In this document: positions 6,551 to 8,331 of the stretch, in pieces | Numbering within the stretch: the first letter of the stretch is position 1 | How the letters are laid out: each line of letters opens with the position of its first letter | Assembly (NCBI GenBank): GCA_050955065.1 | Contig: JBPBQT010000464.1 | Span: 1-8,331 of the forward strand | Reading direction: 5' to 3' | DNA length: 8,331 nt | Source: Robbsia sp050955065 | GTDB taxonomy: Bacteria; Pseudomonadota; Gammaproteobacteria; Burkholderiales; Burkholderiaceae | Translations under genes and position numbers: made by a program | The notes under the pieces: model-generated | Database searches by the model: none | Told to the model about the DNA's origin: nothing | Seen by the model: the letters and a program-made list of their open reading frames with translations, nothing else

Positions 6551-8014
6551 ATGACAGACATATGGAAGACATGCGGTCCTCTCGCGTTGCGCGGGTTGGC
6601 GGCGGCGATCGCCGCCACGGCGATCGCCGCCTGCACCACCGTCGGGCCGGATTATCATGCGCCGGTCGTGACGGCGCCAGCCGCGTGGGGCACCGAACCC
6701 GCCGACGTCGCGAGCGGGACCGTGGCCGACAGCATCGACGCGCAATGGTGGAAGAGCTTTCACGATCCCGAGTTGAATCTGCTGGTGCAGCGTCTGGTCC
6801 GCCAGGACCTGGATTTCGAGACGGCGGCCGAGCGCGTGTTGCAGGCCCGCGCGCAGACGAAAGTCACCGCGGCGCAGGGGTTGCCGCAAATCGATGCGAA
6901 GGCGCAGGTGGTCCATGAGCGCGTGAGCCCGGGCGGGACGTCGTCGCTTGACGTCGCGGCGCCGGACGCGTCGCTGGAATTCAACGACTGGACGACGGGA
7001 CTGTCGGCCTCCTGGGAACTCGACCTGTTCGGGCGGGTGCGCCGTTCGGTCGAAGCCGCGCACGCCAACGCGGTCACGGTGGTCGAAGCGAAACACGCGA
7101 TCGTTCTGGACGGACTCGCCGAACTCGCGTCGGATTACCTTTCCCTGCGCGGCGCGCAGGCACGCGAAGTGGTCGCGCGCGCCAATCTCGTCACCGCAGA
7201 GGATACCCTGAACCTGACGCGCAACCGCCTGCAGAACGGGGTCGGGAGCAATCTCGACGTCTCGCGCGCGCGCGCGAAGCTGGAAAACATCGCGGCGACG
7301 TTGCCGGCCCTGCGGACGACCGAAGCGCGTCTCGTCAATGCGATCGGCCTGTTGCTGGCGGAACCGCCGCGCGGTCTCGACGCGGAGTTGACGACCGCGG
7401 CCGCGCTGCCGTCAGTTCCGCCCGTGATCCCCGTGGGTTTGCCGTCCGAACTGGTGCGTCGCAGGCCGGATGTGCGGGAGGCCGAAGCCAAACTGCACCT
7501 CGCGACCGCGCAAACGGGCATCGCGGTCGCCGCGTTCTATCCGGACGTCAGCCTGACCGGGTCGTTCGGCACCGAGGGGTTGCAGTTCTCCGATTTATTC
7601 AGCCTGTACGACCGCAGTTTCTCGATCGGTCCCAGCATCGATTTGCCGCTGTTCAAGGGCGGACGCTTGAAGGGGACGCTTCACCTGCGGGAATCGGCGC
7701 AACGCGAAGCGGCGCTGTCCTATCGGAAAACGGTGTTGCAGGCCTGGAGAGATGTGGACGACGCGCTGACTGCGTACGCCAACGCCCAGTTGCAGAGTCG
7801 GCAGCTCGCCGCGGCGGTCGAGGACGACAAGGCGGCGTTGACGATCGCGCGGCAACGGTTTGCGCAGGGGACGGTCAGCTATCTGGATTTGAACACGGCG
7901 CAGACCTCGGTGCTGAGCAGCGAGGACGCGCTGATCAGGAGCGATCTGGCGATCAGAACCGATCTGGTGTCGCTGTACAAGGCGCTGGGCGGGGGCTGGG
8001 CCGTCGCGGAGTGA
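6551..8014 (+). CDS. NodT-family outer-membrane efflux lipoprotein
   Basis: This is a TolC-like trimeric outer-membrane channel forming the exit duct of the tripartite pump. The protein has 487 residues from the ATG at 6551. The lipoprotein signal runs to AIAAC with the acylated Cys at 28, followed by TTVGPDYHAP, a standard NodT beginning. The two OEP repeats are visible: WWKSFHDPELNLLV (66-79) and SWELDLFGRVRRSVEAAHAN (154-173) in the first, and LPSELVRRRPDVREAEAKL (297-315) with FYPDVSLTGSFG (329-340) in the second. The frame is open further upstream to 6476, inside the adaptor gene. That start would put 25 extra residues before the signal peptide and destroy it, so it is rejected. The chosen ATG lies ten bases after the adaptor stop with only a weak AGG site. 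It is the last gene of the operon. Confidence 0.95.
   Translation: MTDIWKTCGPLALRGLAAAIAATAIAACTTVGPDYHAPVVTAPAAWGTEPADVASGTVADSIDAQWWKSFHDPELNLLVQRLVRQDLDFETAAERVLQARAQTKVTAAQGLPQIDAKAQVVHERVSPGGTSSLDVAAPDASLEFNDWTTGLSASWELDLFGRVRRSVEAAHANAVTVVEAKHAIVLDGLAELASDYLSLRGAQAREVVARANLVTAEDTLNLTRNRLQNGVGSNLDVSRARAKLENIAATLPALRTTEARLVNAIGLLLAEPPRGLDAELTTAAALPSVPPVIPVGLPSELVRRRPDVREAEAKLHLATAQTGIAVAAFYPDVSLTGSFGTEGLQFSDLFSLYDRSFSIGPSIDLPLFKGGRLKGTLHLRESAQREAALSYRKTVLQAWRDVDDALTAYANAQLQSRQLAAAVEDDKAALTIARQRFAQGTVSYLDLNTAQTSVLSSEDALIRSDLAIRTDLVSLYKALGGGWAVAE
6601..6629. repeat. Two adjacent GGCGATCGCC palindromes in the lipoprotein signal sequence
   Basis: A 16-base perfect palindrome GGCGGCGATCGCCGCC (6601-6616) is followed one base later by a 12-base palindrome CGGCGATCGCCG (6618-6629). 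Both encode the Ala/Ile run of the signal peptide. The repeat can be explained by coding for AAIAATAIAA, but in mRNA it would form strong hairpins about 50-80 bases after the start codon. Confidence 0.5.
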
Positions 8015-8061
8015 ACGACGCCACGGGGAGGGCGTTGCGGATCGCGACCGTCCTGGGAAGC

Positions 8062-8331
8062 TCAGGGGACCGTTCCGGACGCGCGCAGCCCACACATTTC
8101 CGCCACGTATTCTGCGAAAGCGTGACTCGACCGTTCTTCGAAACTGCCGTCGGGTCGACGCGTCGCGCGAAGATACTGGTATGTCGCCACGACGAGCTTC
8201 ATCGCCTTGCCCTCGGAGCCGAGCATGTGTGCGCCCAGCACGGCCGAGGCCAGACGGATCGCGGACTCCAGGGCCGCCATGTCGACCCCCTCGGCGTTTT
8301 CATGGCGGAAATCCGCTCCCGTCGCCAGCCA
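8062..8331 (-). CDS. Unrecognised protein, C-terminal part (5' end outside window)
   Basis: On the - strand the frame is open from the window edge to a TGA at 8062-8064, giving 89 visible residues. The ATG at 8278-8280 is probably internal, since the residues before it (WLATGADFRHENAEGVD) continue the same frame with normal composition. The segment contains ALESAIRLASAVLGAHMLGS and KAMKLVVATYQYLRA, which look like amphipathic helices, then RRPDGSFEERSSHAFAEYV and a C-terminal CGLRASGTVP. I do not recognise a family, and no catalytic motif, signal peptide or membrane segment is visible. It is convergent with the pump operon, 47 bases from its end, so it is probably a separate unit. Strand and frame are supported by GC-rich third positions and the absence of any competing long frame; the function is unknown. 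Confidence 0.6.
   Translation of the reverse strand, partial: WLATGADFRHENAEGVDMAALESAIRLASAVLGAHMLGSEGKAMKLVVATYQYLRATRRPDGSFEERSSHAFAEYVAEMCGLRASGTVP

Noticed and set aside
8019..8040. Possible stem (ACGCC/GGCGT) after the lipoprotein gene as a terminator
   Set aside because: A 5-bp stem with an 8-base loop and no T tract; not distinguishable from random GC-rich sequence.

Overview
The window is GC-rich, densely coded DNA that looks like a proteobacterial chromosome or megaplasmid. The EmrB/HlyD/NodT-type proteins and the overall codon style suggest a beta-proteobacterium of the Burkholderiaceae (Burkholderia/Paraburkholderia/Caballeronia group). That placement is inference, because no rRNA or other marker gene is present. 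There are eight protein genes (two cut by the window edges), one gene remnant and one well-defined candidate operator. I see no tRNA, rRNA, CRISPR, insertion sequence or integrase.

Left part (1-2783), arsenic resistance: the 3' two thirds of arsB (arsenite efflux permease), arsC (glutaredoxin-coupled arsenate reductase) and arsH (NADPH:FMN oxidoreductase acting on trivalent organoarsenicals) run on the + strand as a tight operon; arsC and arsH overlap by 8 bases. Convergent to them on the - strand is a GNAT acetyltransferase that resembles ArsN1, the arsinothricin/phosphinothricin N-acetyltransferase family. Together they would cover inorganic arsenate and arsenite, methylated or other organic trivalent arsenicals, and the arsenic-containing antibiotic arsinothricin. 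Between arsH and arsN1 lies a - strand fragment encoding only the C-terminal end of a short-chain dehydrogenase (SDR), a trace of an earlier gene and a probable rearrangement junction.

Right part (2881-8014), a regulated tripartite efflux pump: an IclR-family regulator (- strand) diverges from a three-gene + strand operon encoding a DHA2/EmrB-type major facilitator, a HlyD/EmrA-type periplasmic adaptor and a NodT-type outer-membrane lipoprotein. These three parts suffice for a complete drug or organic-acid exporter spanning both membranes. The intergenic region has a perfect 10-bp inverted repeat (27 bp overall) plus a further upstream copy of its half-site as a direct repeat. This is a likely binding site for the IclR protein and would control both directions. 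The pump gene's nominal upstream starts fall inside this operator; a downstream TTG start with a Shine-Dalgarno sequence fits the family better.

Right edge (8062-8331): the C-terminal part of an unrecognised - strand gene, convergent with the pump operon.

The most notable points are the arsH/arsN1 pairing, the SDR remnant at their junction, and the three-half-site operator of an IclR-controlled pump next to an ars cluster. None of these is clearly a previously unknown system.
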